From Ulva prolifera (Eukaryota; Chlorophyta; Ulvophyceae; Ulvales; Ulvaceae), in the NCBI GenBank assembly GCA_023078555.1, contig CM041198.1, positions 8,479,836 to 8,543,835 on the forward strand: 64,000 nucleotides of DNA. The letters run 5' to 3'. Positions 22,904 through 35,216 of the stretch are shown one piece after another. Both the position numbers and the translations under genes were made by a program. Within the stretch, counting starts at the first letter, position 1. Each line of letters starts with the position of its first letter. The notes under the pieces were generated by a model, which was not told the origin of the DNA, did no database searches, and was given only the letters and a program-made list of their open reading frames with translations.

Positions 22904-25900
22904 TGGCTGAAGCTGATGCCGACGACCAACAGCAGCTCTACGACTTCGTCCAAGGCGCCATCCTGCACCAGAATTCAACCGAGTATGCACAGTATGATCC
23001 CCAGCTCACATCTGGAACATCATGTATCTGGAATATGTGCAGGTGGCAGACACCCGCCGGGTGTTAGCGTACATGAACGCTATGAGCTCGCACACGATGC
23101 CGCTACTTCTGTTCATTGCGTGCCGGTCCACTGAAATTGACTTGATGTGACGAGATATCTGTTCGCCTTCCGCCAGCAGCCCCTTCGTCGTCCAACCGAA
23201 TGGATATGTGCAGGTTGATCACCATTGTCCAGGACCTTGTGGTAAAAGTGGCACCTCGCACCACACCACCACATGCAAGCCCTGGTCCATCAAAGAAAGT
23301 GATCAACCAGATGACGTTGATCCTGTCGGCCATGTCATCCACGGCTGCAAGCCTGCACGAGGAGACGCACGAGCAGCTGCTCCGCACCCTCTTCCAGCTG
23401 CACTTCTGGCACACCCCCATGCGCATCCTCTCTGCCTGGGCTGACCTCCTCCTCCATCTTCTCTACGCTCGACCAGCCTTCCACCAGGCCTGCATCAACC
23501 ACCTCGTTCGGAACTTCTATCCACCGCCACCGCACCTCCAGCAGGCTGCACGCGATGCCCAGGACTCTGCCCATGAGCAGCCTGCTCCACACCACGCATC
23601 GCCTGCAGAGGAAGCCGCACACGAGTGCATCATCGCGGCTCTCAACCACGTCGTGACGCAGCACCCGCTGCTCCGGGACTCCATCGCCTCCGCCGTGTCT
23701 GCCTGTGCTCCGCACCGCTACCAGCCCCGCGTCGCGCTCTGTGCACACTTCCGAGCCGTCTTTGCTCTCGCCGGTGCGCCCCGCTGCCCTCTGGCACCCC
23801 ACCCGCTCACGTGCAGCAGCGCATGCTGCCCCTCCCTGATCTGCTCGGCCCCGAACCACACACCGTGCCGCTCTGCCTGCCTGGCCGCTGTCACTGCTGC
23901 AACAACACACACTGTTTTTTTATTGGTTCATTGGTGTCATGTGCCACGCGCAGCTTCAGCACAGCACGCTCAGCATCCAACCCAGCCCAGGCCGTTCTGC
24001 CGCCGCCCAGCCACCGCCGCCTCATGCCCACCGTGGCACGTCACGATGCGCTGGCCACGGAAGCTTCCGTGGCCAGAAGCTCGTTTCACTCCACACCGTG
24101 TCAATTGTGAGCTCCACGCGGCACGTGCGCAGAGTCTCCGGCGGGTGCGGCGCTGCGCGATGCGCTGCTCCTCGGCGCCGCGGAGAAGCTCGTCGAGATG
24201 GACTGCGACATCCGGTGGGAGGGCATCGTGGTGCAGCTCACGGGCCAGGAGGCCGAGGCGGGCCCGTCCGAGGACGACGGCGACGAGGAGGACGTCTTTG
24301 CCGTCGGCGCGATGGAGGCCCAGGTAGAGCACCTGCACCTCGACGGCGGCCGCACGCGCGCCTGCGGCGGCGGCGGCGCCGCGCTGGACTGCCTCGGCGC
24401 CGGGGCCGACCTCCAGATGGGTGCGCTGCTCTACATACCCGCAGGGTGCATGCGCTGCTGGGGCGCCTGGCTGCAGGAGGTCCCTGGTAGTGTGCTTGGG
24501 ATGCGGGCGTGGGAGTTCCAGACTGGGATCTCCGGGGCGTGTCAGTCGCTCCGTGTCAGGAGGTGTCCGGGTGGCCTTGACTGTGACAAAATCAGATTCC
24601 ATTCACTGTTCAGACAGTCGTACTATGCATCGGGCATTTCATGAACATAGGGTGCCGAGCAGGCGTGCATTAGCATCGCAAGTAGCTTTCGCACTGGCCC
24701 GGAGCGAGGCCCAGCCGCATCAGCCTGATTCGTGATCGCAGCGAGCGGGAGCTCCGGACGCAGGCTGTGGGTGCTAGCGCTGACAGGCGTTGCGTGTGCA
24801 GGGTGGGAGGGCCACGCGGCCGGCTCGGCACGGCGCGAGGGTGGCGGCGGCGCGGAGGCGCTCGGCGCCGAGGCCTCCTCCTCCCTCACCATGGCCCACA
24901 AGCTCGACCCCCTGCTTCTCATGCTCTTCCAGCACATGCATGCCCGCGCCGTGAGCGCCGCGGCCGGCGGCGCGCCGCGCCTGTGGCGCGCCTGCATGAC
25001 CATCTTTGAGCGCGTGCTGCAGCTGAGTCAGCGCGTGAAGTTCACGCCGTACATCATGTTCATGGGGGCGCGGCTCGCGGGCGTCGAGAGTGCTCGCGCG
25101 TTTGCCGCCGCGCTGGTGACCCGCGCCTGCACCCCGGTGCGGACCCCGGCTCCCATTTCTCCGTGCCTGAGGGCTCCACGCTGTCCGCCTTGCTGGCATG
25201 CGCCCGCCGTTCTGTGTGCGGCTGCAGTATGGGCACCGACCCGACCCTGTGCTGTGAGCGCTATGCCCGTGGATCCATTGTGATCCGAGTGGTCAGAGCG
25301 CCGACAGTTGACGCATACCCGAACCACTTACGCGGCTGCCGCTTGTTTCTCTTTAGACTCCGCGTGGCATGTACCCTGTGCAGTGCCAGACGGCAGGTGT
25401 ACTGCCGCTTCTGTGGGTTTGTGGGGGGGGGATCGGGCCCAGCTCGGACGCTCTGAGTTGGCCCCGGTCCCGCGGTGCAGATGTTTCAAGATATCTGTTG
25501 TGGCTTGGTGTATGTATTCGCGCATTTTTTTCTGCCAAGGATGCTGCTGCAGGAAACACGTCCCTGTGGTCTGTAAGTGGTGTGCACATGCGCGTCACGA
25601 TTCGAAGCAGAAAGCGTGCGTTCAGATCAGACAAGCTGTGAGGCATAATGTATGCTTGGCGGTACAGCGCTCACATTTGCAATGGCCGCCTTGCCGGAGC
25701 CTGCGGCACGCGCAACATGCACTGGCACCCCCCGCCTGAACAGGCGGTCAGCTTGCAACCTTTGCTGGAATGTGCCGAATGCTTCGTTGCTTGCGGATGC
25801 ATGGCGGCCTCATGGCACCCAAGCAGCAAAAGGCCCCAATTACTTCTGCTCTTACTCTACATGCGACTTCCGCGACTGTACTTACCAGGACCGATGCACG

Positions 25901-28900
25901 CTTTCATAGCGACCCGCTGATCGCGGAACCATGAACACGGCGACATACCGGCGAACAGCCGGGAGTGCCACACGGGGCAATCTTATGCGAGAGCACAAGC
26001 CACCCCCCCGGCCGCATGATGGCCTCTGCGCGGTCGCACACGAGGGCCGCTGCCTCGCAAAGGCGAGCCGTCTGCGCATGGCAACAGATGCATGCAACAG
26101 ATGCATGCAGAGATGCAACTGCATCAGCCGCCGGCGGCTCGAGACAACCCCTGCACTAGCCCTGGCCGCCAGAGCCTTTGTTCTGGGGGCCCTCCACGTG
26201 CATGGGGGGCACCGTGGCGAGTGCCGCCTGCAGCGCCCTCCTGGGTGGCTGGCCTCTTTATGCTGGGTGTGCTGGGTGCTGGGTGGGGTGTGACGGCAGC
26301 AGCGCGGGGGGCGGGCGCCCCCATGCTGCGCGCGCAGCTCGGTGTCGGTGTCCATGAGCTCGGTGTCCATGACGGGGTCGTCCCTGAGTGCAGCACACTG
26401 CCCTGCTGCTCAGCCGTCCGTACGCATGTGTTTGGCACAGGCGCGCGTATGCCTGCGCACGACTGCAAGTGCTGGCAGTGCAGAGCGCGCGTGTCCTGTG
26501 ATAGATTGCTGTCTCTTTCTCAGAGAGTAGGTTCAACGGGGGTTGGTCGGAAGCGATGTGCGGGTGCCCGGACAGGAAAGGCTGGTGACTGCATTTTCTC
26601 ACTGGTGCCTGGGCGGTTTTGATGGGCGCATGATGGGCGTTACCAGGGCACCGCATGGCAGAGCGCCTGAGTGTGGCAACCACAAGCGATTCAGTCGTTT
26701 GCGCTAGGCTCCAGAGTTCACAATTACACGGGAATCCTCACCACAGGCCACAGGCCACAGGCCACATGCGCAGCCACGGTGGCCGCCAGACATCACGGTG
26801 CCATCAGCACGCCTCATCGAGCAGCAGAATGTGCTCGAGGATGTGGCTGTATTTTTTGGGCGTTGCGGTCGCGTCAGATTGTGGCTGCTTCGCAGCTGCG
26901 AAGTACGCACAAGATGCCGTCATTGCACGTTCCCCAGACAGTCGCATCGGCCCTACAGTCGTGGCGTTCAGGGCACAGCTTCAGGGCACAGCAGAGCCGC
27001 ACAGAACCAGGCTTCACGTGGTGGTGGTGTGAGCCCATGATTCTTGAACTCGTCATGGGGATGACAGCGGGTGATGCCGGGTCAGTTCGACTCGGTCGTG
27101 TTTCAGGGATTCAAGTAATGCTGCGATGCCTATGCCTGGTGGTTGCGTGCGACCGTACAGGCCACCAGTGCCGACGGAGCCCTGCCTGACAGGCCAAGCA
27201 TGCGGCCACATCTGTTGAATGTGCCAGGCACGCTCTGACTTGTTACGTGCCTACAGAATGGGGTACTGAGATCACGCACATTCTGTTTTTTTGTCGTCGT
27301 GTGATTAACACGCGCTCAGTTTGTGACCCAGGTGCTCTCGACTGCGTTGCACTCAGACTACCCAAAGCGTGGAGGCTGAAACGATTTGTTGGCCCAAAGC
27401 AGCCTGACACACCTCGAATGGCCAGGTGCCATGCCGTGGCCTGAATCACTGTGATTTGTTTCTCTGATTCGCCCGCTGCTGCGAAGGTTCAGGCCAGTGG
27501 CTACACGCAGCCGCCGATACGGCACTTCCTATCAGGCATCGGACCACCATCGCGTCAACCGCACTGGCACGATCTAGCGTAGGGCTTGTATGGGGGTTGA
27601 GGATTGTGCTTTTTGGTTCCAGATCCTGCTTCGGTGTTGTGCCCTGCATTGGCCGGTGCAAAAAAGACTGTTGTGTACACGACGACCTCGCAGCATCATG
27701 ACATCAACCCCGCAAAGCGTGTGCACGCGCCACCTGTTTTGACATTGGAACGCTGCATCAGATATGTGATGGCTGCGCGCATGGCGCACAGCACTTCCCT
27801 GCTGTCAGCCGATATGTCCACAGCATGCCGGCCGGGCCCGTCCCCCCCCCGACGAATGCGCCTGTCGAGTTTTGTCGATATGTGATCGACTTATCAATAT
27901 GGTTGTTTGGCCGCAAATTGAACTAAGCCGCCTTGACCACATTCGCAGCCACCGGCGCCTCACCCGACCCCGTGATGCCTGCAGGGGGAGCACAAGGTGT
28001 GCCGCACGTCGTGCGCCGCGTACGCCGCGTCGTTCCTCGCGCGCTTCGCGCCGCTGCCGCTCGCGGACGTCGTCGCCTGCGTGCAGCGCCTCGCCGACTT
28101 CTGCTCCACCTACGCCACCACCGCCGGCGCACCCCCGCGGCGCCGCTCCCCCCCGAAGCGCGCCTCCACAGACATCGGCGCGCTGCGGCCCGCGACGCTG
28201 GCACGCCGCGCCACCATGCCCGCCCTCACCACGCACACCCCGGCGACGATGCAGCGGCAGCCGTCGGCCGCCGCGGCGCCGGCCGCGGACGCACTGGACT
28301 GGGAGCGCCACGAGGTCTTCTACGCTGGCTGCCAGGCCGCGATGTACAGCCTGTGCTACCACATGCATGCCCTAGACGAGCAGACGGCCGACAAGGGGGC
28401 CGCGGCGGCGTGCGCGGACATGCGGCGGCTCGTGTCGCACAGCATGGTGCCCCTGATGGCGAGCGACCTGCGCCCGCTTGACGTGTGCCTGCCGAGCGTG
28501 AGCCGCGAGTTTGTGCGGCAGATCGCGCGGCACGGCCTCGGCGCGCTGCCGCCGCCGGCGGCCCCCCCGGAGCTCATGAGCCGCCACGGCGGCCGTGCCG
28601 CGTTTGAGATGTTCTTTCCGTTCGACCCGTACCTGCTCCCGGTGTCTGCGCCGCCGCTCGCGCTGGGCGCGACGTTCCGCGCGTGGCGCGGCGGCCACGT
28701 CGTCCCCGACGCTGCGGCGGATGCCGCGGCGGCCGGGAGCGATGCTGACGAGGACGACGACACAGAGACGCGGGACGGCGACCGCAGCTCTGCTGAGGAG
28801 GGCTCGCAGCTGGAATCTGAAGATGAGGAGGAGGTATTCGGGACGAGCGCGCCGTCAGATTCCGGGGCGGCGCGGCGAGGGGGGGCTGCGCGCGACATCG

Positions 28901-29244
28901 CCGTCGGCCGGCGGAAGGTGTACGACGTGAACCCGTTTGCAGCGGCGAGCGGCGCGGAGCCGATGTCGGTGGAGGACCGCGGCCAGTACGGCGACATGCT
29001 GCATGCGTTTGCAGCGGGGTCGTCGCCAGCGGCGAACGAGTGGCTGGGGCAGAGCCCGGACGCGCCGGGTGGGCCGCAGGCGCGGGGGTGGCAGGGGGAG
29101 GCGATGTCGCTGACGGAGGATGCGCCATGGGTGGCGGGGGCGCGGCGGGGCGGGCATGGGTCGGGTGGGACTGCGCCGATGATGGCGATGCGTGCGGGCA
29201 CCGCCGTCGGCGGGGGCCTGCGCGGCAGGCAGCCGAGTCCGTGA
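22904..29244 (+). CDS. RRN3: RNA polymerase I transcription initiation factor RRN3 (TIF-IA)
   Basis: RRN3 bridges RNA polymerase I to the rDNA promoter. Well-supported exons are 23311-23773, 24133-24420, 24802-25136 and 27985-29244, all in phase with donors GTGCGC, GTGCGC and GTGCGG; together they give 781 residues if the ATG at 23311 is the start. Family landmarks occur in order: THEQLLRTLFQLHFW and HLVRNFYPPPP; LVEMDCDIRWE; MAHKLDPLLLMLFQHM; VCRTSCAAYAASFLARF; FYAGCQAAMYSLCYHM; PLDVCLPSVSREFVRQ; and the conserved FFPFDPYLL. A possible earlier exon starts at ATG 22904 (AILHQNSTEYAQYDPQL) but was not joined. The protein is longer than the usual 600-650 residues, because of Gly/Ala-rich and acidic inserts and a C-terminal acidic extension. 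The last intron is 2.85 kb. Confidence 0.92.
25137..27984 (+). other. Large RRN3 intron (2848 bp) with a Cys-rich open frame
   Basis: All other introns in the modelled genes are under about 1.5 kb. At 25652-25909 a plus-strand frame ends in CSYSTCDFRDCTYQDRC and has a coding look, with regular Cys spacing, but matches no family I know. Short triplet-like repeats of CAGGCCAC lie at about 26742-26766. No transposon ends were found. It may hide a nested gene or an old insertion. Confidence 0.5.
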
Positions 29245-30694
29245 GACATGCTGCTTTCCTCGGGGAATTTTTTATACTTCCGCAGTACTGGGTCACCGCA
29301 ACGGTGGAGCCACATCAGTTTGCAAGTCGAATCATCATGAGAGCTCTGAATAATTAATACATGTGTGCTCGCTTTTTGGGTAATGTGCCGATGCAGTTTG
29401 CATGCATGCATGTATCATTCCTATCCTTGTACCAAAGCAGGCAGTGCGCTGCGACCACGGGTGCCCTGCTGCACTGTGTGCTTTCGCCATGACTGTTGCC
29501 TGTGTAAGCATTTCTAGCCTTTCCATGTGGCACTGCTTACCAAGTCGGACACGGTCGTAGGTATGTAAGCCCGTGTGTAAGTTCTCCACTCCAAAGTCTT
29601 TAGCATGCACCACGAAACGTAAGTACCAGCACTGTTCGAGGAGCCAAGCAATCGTATGGCACGCACACACTGCATGGGGCACACGCCTTCTATCTGTCAA
29701 TGATGCGATTGGGAAAGGTCAAGCTTACACGAGATAACGAAAAGAATCACTGAGTCGAAATCCGACGTTGACCTGTGGCGTTTGCCTTATTAAACGAATG
29801 TGCTCAGGTAATAGTGCTAGGCTGGCTGGCATAGCGGACACTCCAAACCGCAGAGCTCCAGGACTCGAGATAACGAGGTAACTTGGCAGCAGCTGCAGCG
29901 AATGGCATCAGTCAAGGCATAATTGAAATGTTGCACTGCATTCTTGCTATCATCACTCTTCAGCACGCATCATGCTTCACATGCAAGATCCAACATACGT
30001 GTGTTTTTACATCAGTGCAGTGTCCAGGCAAAAAGTACCATTGTTGCTATAGGCACGGTGATGTGCTCTGGTGACGTACGGCATGACCATGGAGTGTATC
30101 ATACACACGGCATAGTGTCAGTTCCAATCAGGACCCTGTGATCTTCTACCCAGCGATGGCACCCAAGATGTATAACTTTTGGCCGCATTGCTGGAGACGG
30201 CATGCAGGCGGTTGGCACCTTTCATATGAAGTGCAAGCCAGCAGTCAGGAAGGGTGGTCAACGTTCCACGTCGCTGAACACACATGTGCACGCGGCGGAA
30301 GAGCCCACACTTGTGCAGCCAAGGCCAAAGTGATCTGAAGCAGCACTTCAGACAGCGGCCATTCACCCCGAGTGTGGTCAAGACGCATGGGGCTGCTGGC
30401 ACATTGAAACCGTCCTTGCACGCATCCCATGCAGCGTATTTTGTGATGTATGGTGTGGACCAAGGTGGCTTGGAGCAACCAATGCATTCATAGGCACCTC
30501 ACTTTTTTTACAGACGGTGCACACTACCCATACCATCGATCGACTGATCTTTGACCGGCTGCCATAGCAGCCACATGGCTCGCTGGCTGTCTTCAGGGCT
30601 GTGTTAGAGTATGGCCATCTGACATGCCGTGCCGGGGTGGAAGACTGTCTGCCAGCTACACTTGATCTGATCTGCCGCTTGCCAGCGCATAAGC
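29245..30694. other. Intergenic, RRN3 to eS28
   Basis: The 3' ends of two convergent genes meet here. No supported coding region. A TGTAA motif on the minus strand near 30510 could serve the eS28 transcript. Confidence 0.4.
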
Positions 30695-31260
30695 CTACCT
30701 CAGGCGGCGAGCCTCGCGCTCAGATTCCATCAGTGTAAGAATGTCACCTGCAGCGGAGACGGTTGTACAGGTCGGATATATACGAAAGATCATGGACCAT
30801 GAGCCTCGATCACTATGCAGCTGACAAACAAGATCGGGTCGATATGCCAGACGGGGAGTGCACTGACCGGACACTGAGTGCCCAGTCATATCATCGTGGA
30901 GCTGCAGACCATCCGCAACTTCATGAAGCATTCCTGCCATCCATGGGGCTGCATCAGCGGTGAAACGATCTAGAGTCAGTGGCGCACCTTCCCGAACTGG
31001 CCCCTTCACATTTCGCATGATCAGGCGGGTCTGATCATCCAGGAACCTTACTCGAACCTGAGTGACCTGAACATTGGTATCCAAGCCCGTGAGTATCTAC
31101 CTTGGCGGAACGGCCGGATGGCCACAGCGTCAACGCGCAGCAAACGACGAGATACGGAAGAAGCAGACCTGCCCACGAGAGCCAGTCCGGCCCATGACCT
31201 TGACAACAATGGCTAGTTTAGGTTGATCCTGCAGCGTCACAAGCGCACAGTCATGTACCA
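30695..31260 (-). CDS. RPS28: 40S ribosomal protein eS28
   Basis: Three coding exons are clear: 31227-31168 ([20 protein letters not shown]), 31066-30988 ([20 protein letters not shown], then KGPVREG) and 30747-30695 ([16 protein letters not shown], stop). The joins are in phase, and the product matches eS28 end to end, including the nearly invariant C-terminus. Donors are GTCTGC and GTGCGC. The first exon starts with codon 2, so the start codon must lie in its own upstream exon. Candidates are ATG followed by GTACAT at 31260-31258, or ATG followed by GTACGC at 31431-31429. With it the protein has about 64 residues, typical of the family. eS28 is part of the small subunit near the mRNA exit site. 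Confidence 0.93.
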
Positions 31261-31431
31261 TACACAAGCGTGCGAACGGCAGCAGCAAGCCGCACTGACA
31301 CAGCTCTTGACGCGACGAAACGACCCGTCGATCAGGACACTCTGGAAATGATCTATTGGTTTACGAAAAAAAATCCGTGCTGGCGAAAACGAGACAAACT
31401 GGCGGGGCCACTTGTGTAGCTGGCGTACCAT

Positions 31432-33570
31432 GGCGAGATTCTGTCGTGCAGCCTATGAGCAAAAGAGAGGCAGTAATGCCGATGCCCTGCTCATTATGGT
31501 TGGCGTTGCATTCTGATGCTGTCAGTGCAGGATGTTGCTCGATGGGGGTGTGGCGCCCGGTGCACTATGGCATGACGTCAGGAGCACGACGAATTCGGCG
31601 GAACACTGTCACATGGCCAACGCGCCAAACGCTGACATAAGATCAGCAACCCCCACACCTCTCCGCTGCAGACCTGCATCAAAGCTACAGATAACAGAAC
31701 GGCCTTGTCATTTCCCACCTGATCGATGCTTGCAATTGTCATGGAGACTGCACTCGAAATGCTTCGCATGTGGTGCTCTCCATGCAATGTCCCTCCCAAG
31801 CTCATGGGATGTATTCGTCAGTGCACGCGAAACTAGGATGTATAGTACACATCATTGTGCCGCAGGTCAGCTTTAAGATAATGCAATGCCTCCGTCGTTG
31901 AGCTTAGCACAACAAGCCCTCCATACAGTCAGTGGGGTCAGCCCTACGTCGAAACATGGCATGGCTGCGGCAGGAGCACAGTGAAGCTCACAGGAAATTT
32001 GCCATGAAGGCGGGCAGGCCTACCGATACAGAGAACCTGCTACATATAATGTGAACTTGCGTTGCAACAGCGCCACGACATCACCGACCAGGCATATGCA
32101 GCCCAAATTCGAACTCAAACTAGGCAATCAATGTTGCACAACATGCGCATGACCGTCAGCAGTGGCTAGGCACGATCCTGGCATGCATGTGTGCAGTGTG
32201 CATGAGCCTGCAAAGCCTCTCTCATGTCACTGACACTCAGCAGTCCTCGGGGGCAGTGTTGGGTCATCGGGGCCGATCACATCAAACAATTCCGAATATT
32301 CAGATCAAATTTCGGGGTGGCAGTCCTGGAAATGCTGCAAAGCGACCTAACACTGCTCGGGGGACCCACATGACTGCTGCACTGCGGTCATGTGCAGAGG
32401 CCATTCCCAAGGGGCCTAAGTTCCAAGCAGCTGCCAGGTGAAGCAAGCGCATTCATTGTGTGCGGTGCCTGAGACGCTCTGGTTGCTTGTGAGACACCTT
32501 GCAGCCTTGCAGACAGGCACTATCTATATCTGGAGATGTGTCGATCTTGACTGAGAGTCGCTTGCGTCCGCAAGAACCTGAAGCCTGACACAGACTGGAT
32601 GGAGCCACAATAGACCATGCTACCTGGGCAGTGAGGCGAATGCAGAGACACCAAGCAGTCATGTCAGCCACTCCGGATGGCCAGCAGGGGTGGCTGTCCC
32701 GGCCTGTGGCCACAGGCACATCACGACACGTCATGCGTGCCTGGCTGTTCATTCTGTCAGCATTCAGCGTGAGCCTTGCTCGACGGAGGCAAGGCCGTGG
32801 AACTCTTAGGCAAAGCGTGCCACTGGGGTAAAGTGGGGTGGAGCTGAGTCACATGGCCAGGCGCTGCGTTGGAAATTCAGCCTGGTATCGTCTCCGCGGC
32901 CTTTCAACTTCACGTCGACCAGCTATTCCCAGCCGTTGTATCCGCAAAGCGTTGTAAATTCTCATACTGTTGTACAAGTGACATGAGCACGCGAGCGTAA
33001 TTTCATGCCCGTGAAATGTGGAATGAATAGTTTTGCCCGGCACTCAGCGTTTCAAGTAGAGTGATCACAACCAGTACCACAGGGTCCATGACGCCTTCTC
33101 GAAGAGTTTGAGTACTCTCCACTGATAGTGGTGAGTTCACACGCCATGCAAGGTGCTGATGGCACCAGCGGCATTCGCGTGAAGAAATGGCAGTTGGTTT
33201 CAAGGTCTGAAATTGTCCAATGAACATGGTCAAATCCACAGGCCACCGAGCAGGACGACACGAACTCGCCAGCTTACTTTCCAAATGGCAGGTGAGGGCT
33301 TCTAAAGTGCGGCCCAACAGTGCTCAGGCTGGGAGAAGAGCACGTGGGGGCACACAGATAATGGCAAACAAAGTGCGTTCTGCTCTACAGGACATCTACG
33401 TAACGTGCTTGTGCAACGACGTCACCAATTTTGAGCATGCACGTCGAATGTAGTATTGGTATTGCACAACGCAGCACCCACTGGCTCTGGTCACAATAGA
33501 TGCCAGCGCATGTACATCTGACTTCAGTCCGAACATGGTTCCATTTTTTATTGAGTTGACAAGACCTCAC
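31432..33570. other. Intergenic, eS28 to 2H phosphoesterase
   Basis: No supported gene. It contains the hAT MITE copy B. The unlocated first exon of the 2H gene is probably near the right end. Confidence 0.4.
32254..32355. mobile_element. hAT-type MITE, copy B
   Basis: A 102-bp element with 12-bp near-perfect terminal inverted repeats: it begins CAGTGTTGGGTC and ends GACCTAACACTG. It is flanked by perfect 8-bp target duplications CTCGGGGG at 32246-32253 and 32356-32363. In reverse complement it aligns along its whole length with the copy at 7627-7736 (shared GTCGCTTTGCAGCAT, GATATTCGG-like core and GTGATCGG). Confidence 0.93.
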
Positions 33571-33650
33571 CCGTGCTGCGCAGAGCAGAGATTCCATGTG
33601 GTGACTCAGGTAGCTGCTCTGCTCTAAGCGCCCCGGTGCTTTCTTTGCAG

Positions 33651-34199
33651 GACCTCTGGTTTGCGGCATTGATGCTCCCAGATGATGTCTCCTCACAGGT
33701 GCAAAGCGTCATCGATGAGGTGTCCACAAAATTCGGCACGGCCGTGTCCACAGCCCCTCCACACGTCACACTGGTCCCTCCTTTCCGGATGCACGACAAC
33801 GATCTTCCAACGCTCGAGGCCGCGCTCACTGCCTTCACCACCGCCTGTGCTCCAATGCAGGTCACCCTGGCTGGTTTTGGCTGCTTCGAGCCCCGTGTTC
33901 TGTACGTTGATGTTCAGCGTGGAGGGGTCATGGCTGTGAAGGAGCGCCTGGCCGCCACTCTGCAGCAGCAATGCAGTTTTGTTCCAGTTGAGCAGCGACA
34001 GTTCAACCCCCATGTCAGCGTGGCCTCCAAGCGTGTGACCCCAGATAGATTCTTACGCGCTCAAAATTACCTGGAAAAGAAAGAGTTTATGGGCACGTGG
34101 CTGGCAGAGAACATCACTTTGCTCCAGTTTGACAGCACAGCGGGTGCCTGGGGAACACACAGCACGTTCTCCTTCCAGGGCACGCCCACTGCAGACTGA
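33651..34199 (+). CDS. 2H phosphoesterase (2'-5' RNA ligase-like)
   Basis: One exon of 183 codons after an acceptor TTCTTTGCAG. The two catalytic histidine motifs of the 2H superfamily are present: HVTLVPPF near residue 39 and HVSVASK near residue 146 of the exon, each in the H-x-T/S pattern. N-terminal DLWFAALMLPDDV matches the opening strand of LigT/ThpR-like proteins. These enzymes act on 2',3'-cyclic phosphate or 2'-5' linked RNA ends; the substrate here is unknown. The exon begins in phase 0 without an ATG, so an upstream exon must carry the start codon. ATG-GT candidates stand at about 33222 and 33534. It is convergent with the next gene. Confidence 0.85.
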   Translation, partial: DLWFAALMLPDDVSSQVQSVIDEVSTKFGTAVSTAPPHVTLVPPFRMHDNDLPTLEAALTAFTTACAPMQVTLAGFGCFEPRVLYVDVQRGGVMAVKERLAATLQQQCSFVPVEQRQFNPHVSVASKRVTPDRFLRAQNYLEKKEFMGTWLAENITLLQFDSTAGAWGTHSTFSFQGTPTAD

Positions 34200-34781
34200 C
34201 GTACACTTGGTGACGTCATTGTTAAGATCAGCGAGCTCTTGCTGATGGAAGTCCAGTGCTGTTGTGCAGCGTGTGCAATCTGAGAAAACGTGGCCAGCTG
34301 TCTGTAATGCTCAGCCTCAGTCGTCGGACTACCTGGTCAGCACATGGCGGATGGTGTGCGTGTCCATGATTATGACATATAATATCGGGGTCCGTAAGAG
34401 ACGTATTGTTCAGGTCTGTCATGGCACACCGAGGGGTGTTCTGGTTGCCACTTCTCGGCAGTTTTCAACGCATTTTGCCCGTGTGGTGTTGTCCGTGCGT
34501 GCGAGCTGTTGAGTACCACTTGCATGTGTATGAGTTGTTCGAATTGCAGGGGCTCCGATGCGATGTTGTTGGCCCCCTCCGTGGTGTCGTGCCCTGAAGC
34601 GTCCAGTGTCTGTGGTCTTTGCCTCGGTCCTAGGCAGCTGCCTCAGTAGTGGTCCACTGTCATGGTGCAAGATCAGCGCAGGAACGGCACCGAAAAGGAG
34701 AAGTGATTTGCGAGATGTAAGTGTTTGTAGACGCACATTCATAGGCGAGTAATGGACCTGAAACGGCAATGCAGGATATAT
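34200..34781. other. Intergenic between convergent genes
   Basis: Holds the 3' untranslated regions of the two converging genes. No coding region supported. Confidence 0.45.
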
Positions 34782-35216
34782 TTACATTGACGCTGGTCCA
34801 TTTGACAGCTCATACAAACCGACAGCCGGTCCAATGAACCTGAAGACAATCCACAGACCTGCTATGATGATCACGGATGCAAAGGCCGCTTCGTTTAGCC
34901 AAAAGAGCACCCCCCGCTCACCCATATACAACTGTGTTGCCTTCTCCAAAGGATCCATTTTCTCCCAACCCTCTGGGAGCAGTTGCCCTTCCTCCCATAC
35001 AACTTTGTTCATGTCTTCAGGTTGACTCCGCGGGAAGGCTTTCGACATCGGCCCCTTCCCTTTTCGGGCCCTGTTCTCTAATTCAGCCAGCCGTGCTTCA
35101 CTGTCATCTGCCGGCTTATCTGGCTCAGCCGCACAAATGATCGACCGGCGAGGTACACCCCTTTGCACTGGGGCTTTAACAGGCAATGTTTGGGCAAGTA
35201 CACGAACGCTGAACAT
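34782..35216 (-). CDS. Predicted plastid single-span membrane protein
   Basis: A single-exon frame of 144 codons with an ATG start. The first 30 or so residues are basic and Ser/Val-rich (MFSVRVLAQTLPVKAPVQRG, then RRSIICAAE), a typical algal chloroplast transit peptide with a cleavage-like ICAA. A charged soluble region follows (AELENRARKGKGPM), then EGWEKMDPLEKATQLYMGER and one hydrophobic segment, about residues 108-132 (FASVIIIAGLWIVFRFIGPA). The chlorophyll-binding E-x-x-N-x-R motif of one-helix proteins is absent. I recognise the pattern as a green-lineage thylakoid-type protein but cannot name it. It is intronless, unlike its neighbours. Confidence 0.75.
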   Translation of the reverse strand: MFSVRVLAQTLPVKAPVQRGVPRRSIICAAEPDKPADDSEARLAELENRARKGKGPMSKAFPRSQPEDMNKVVWEEGQLLPEGWEKMDPLEKATQLYMGERGVLFWLNEAAFASVIIIAGLWIVFRFIGPAVGLYELSNGPASM

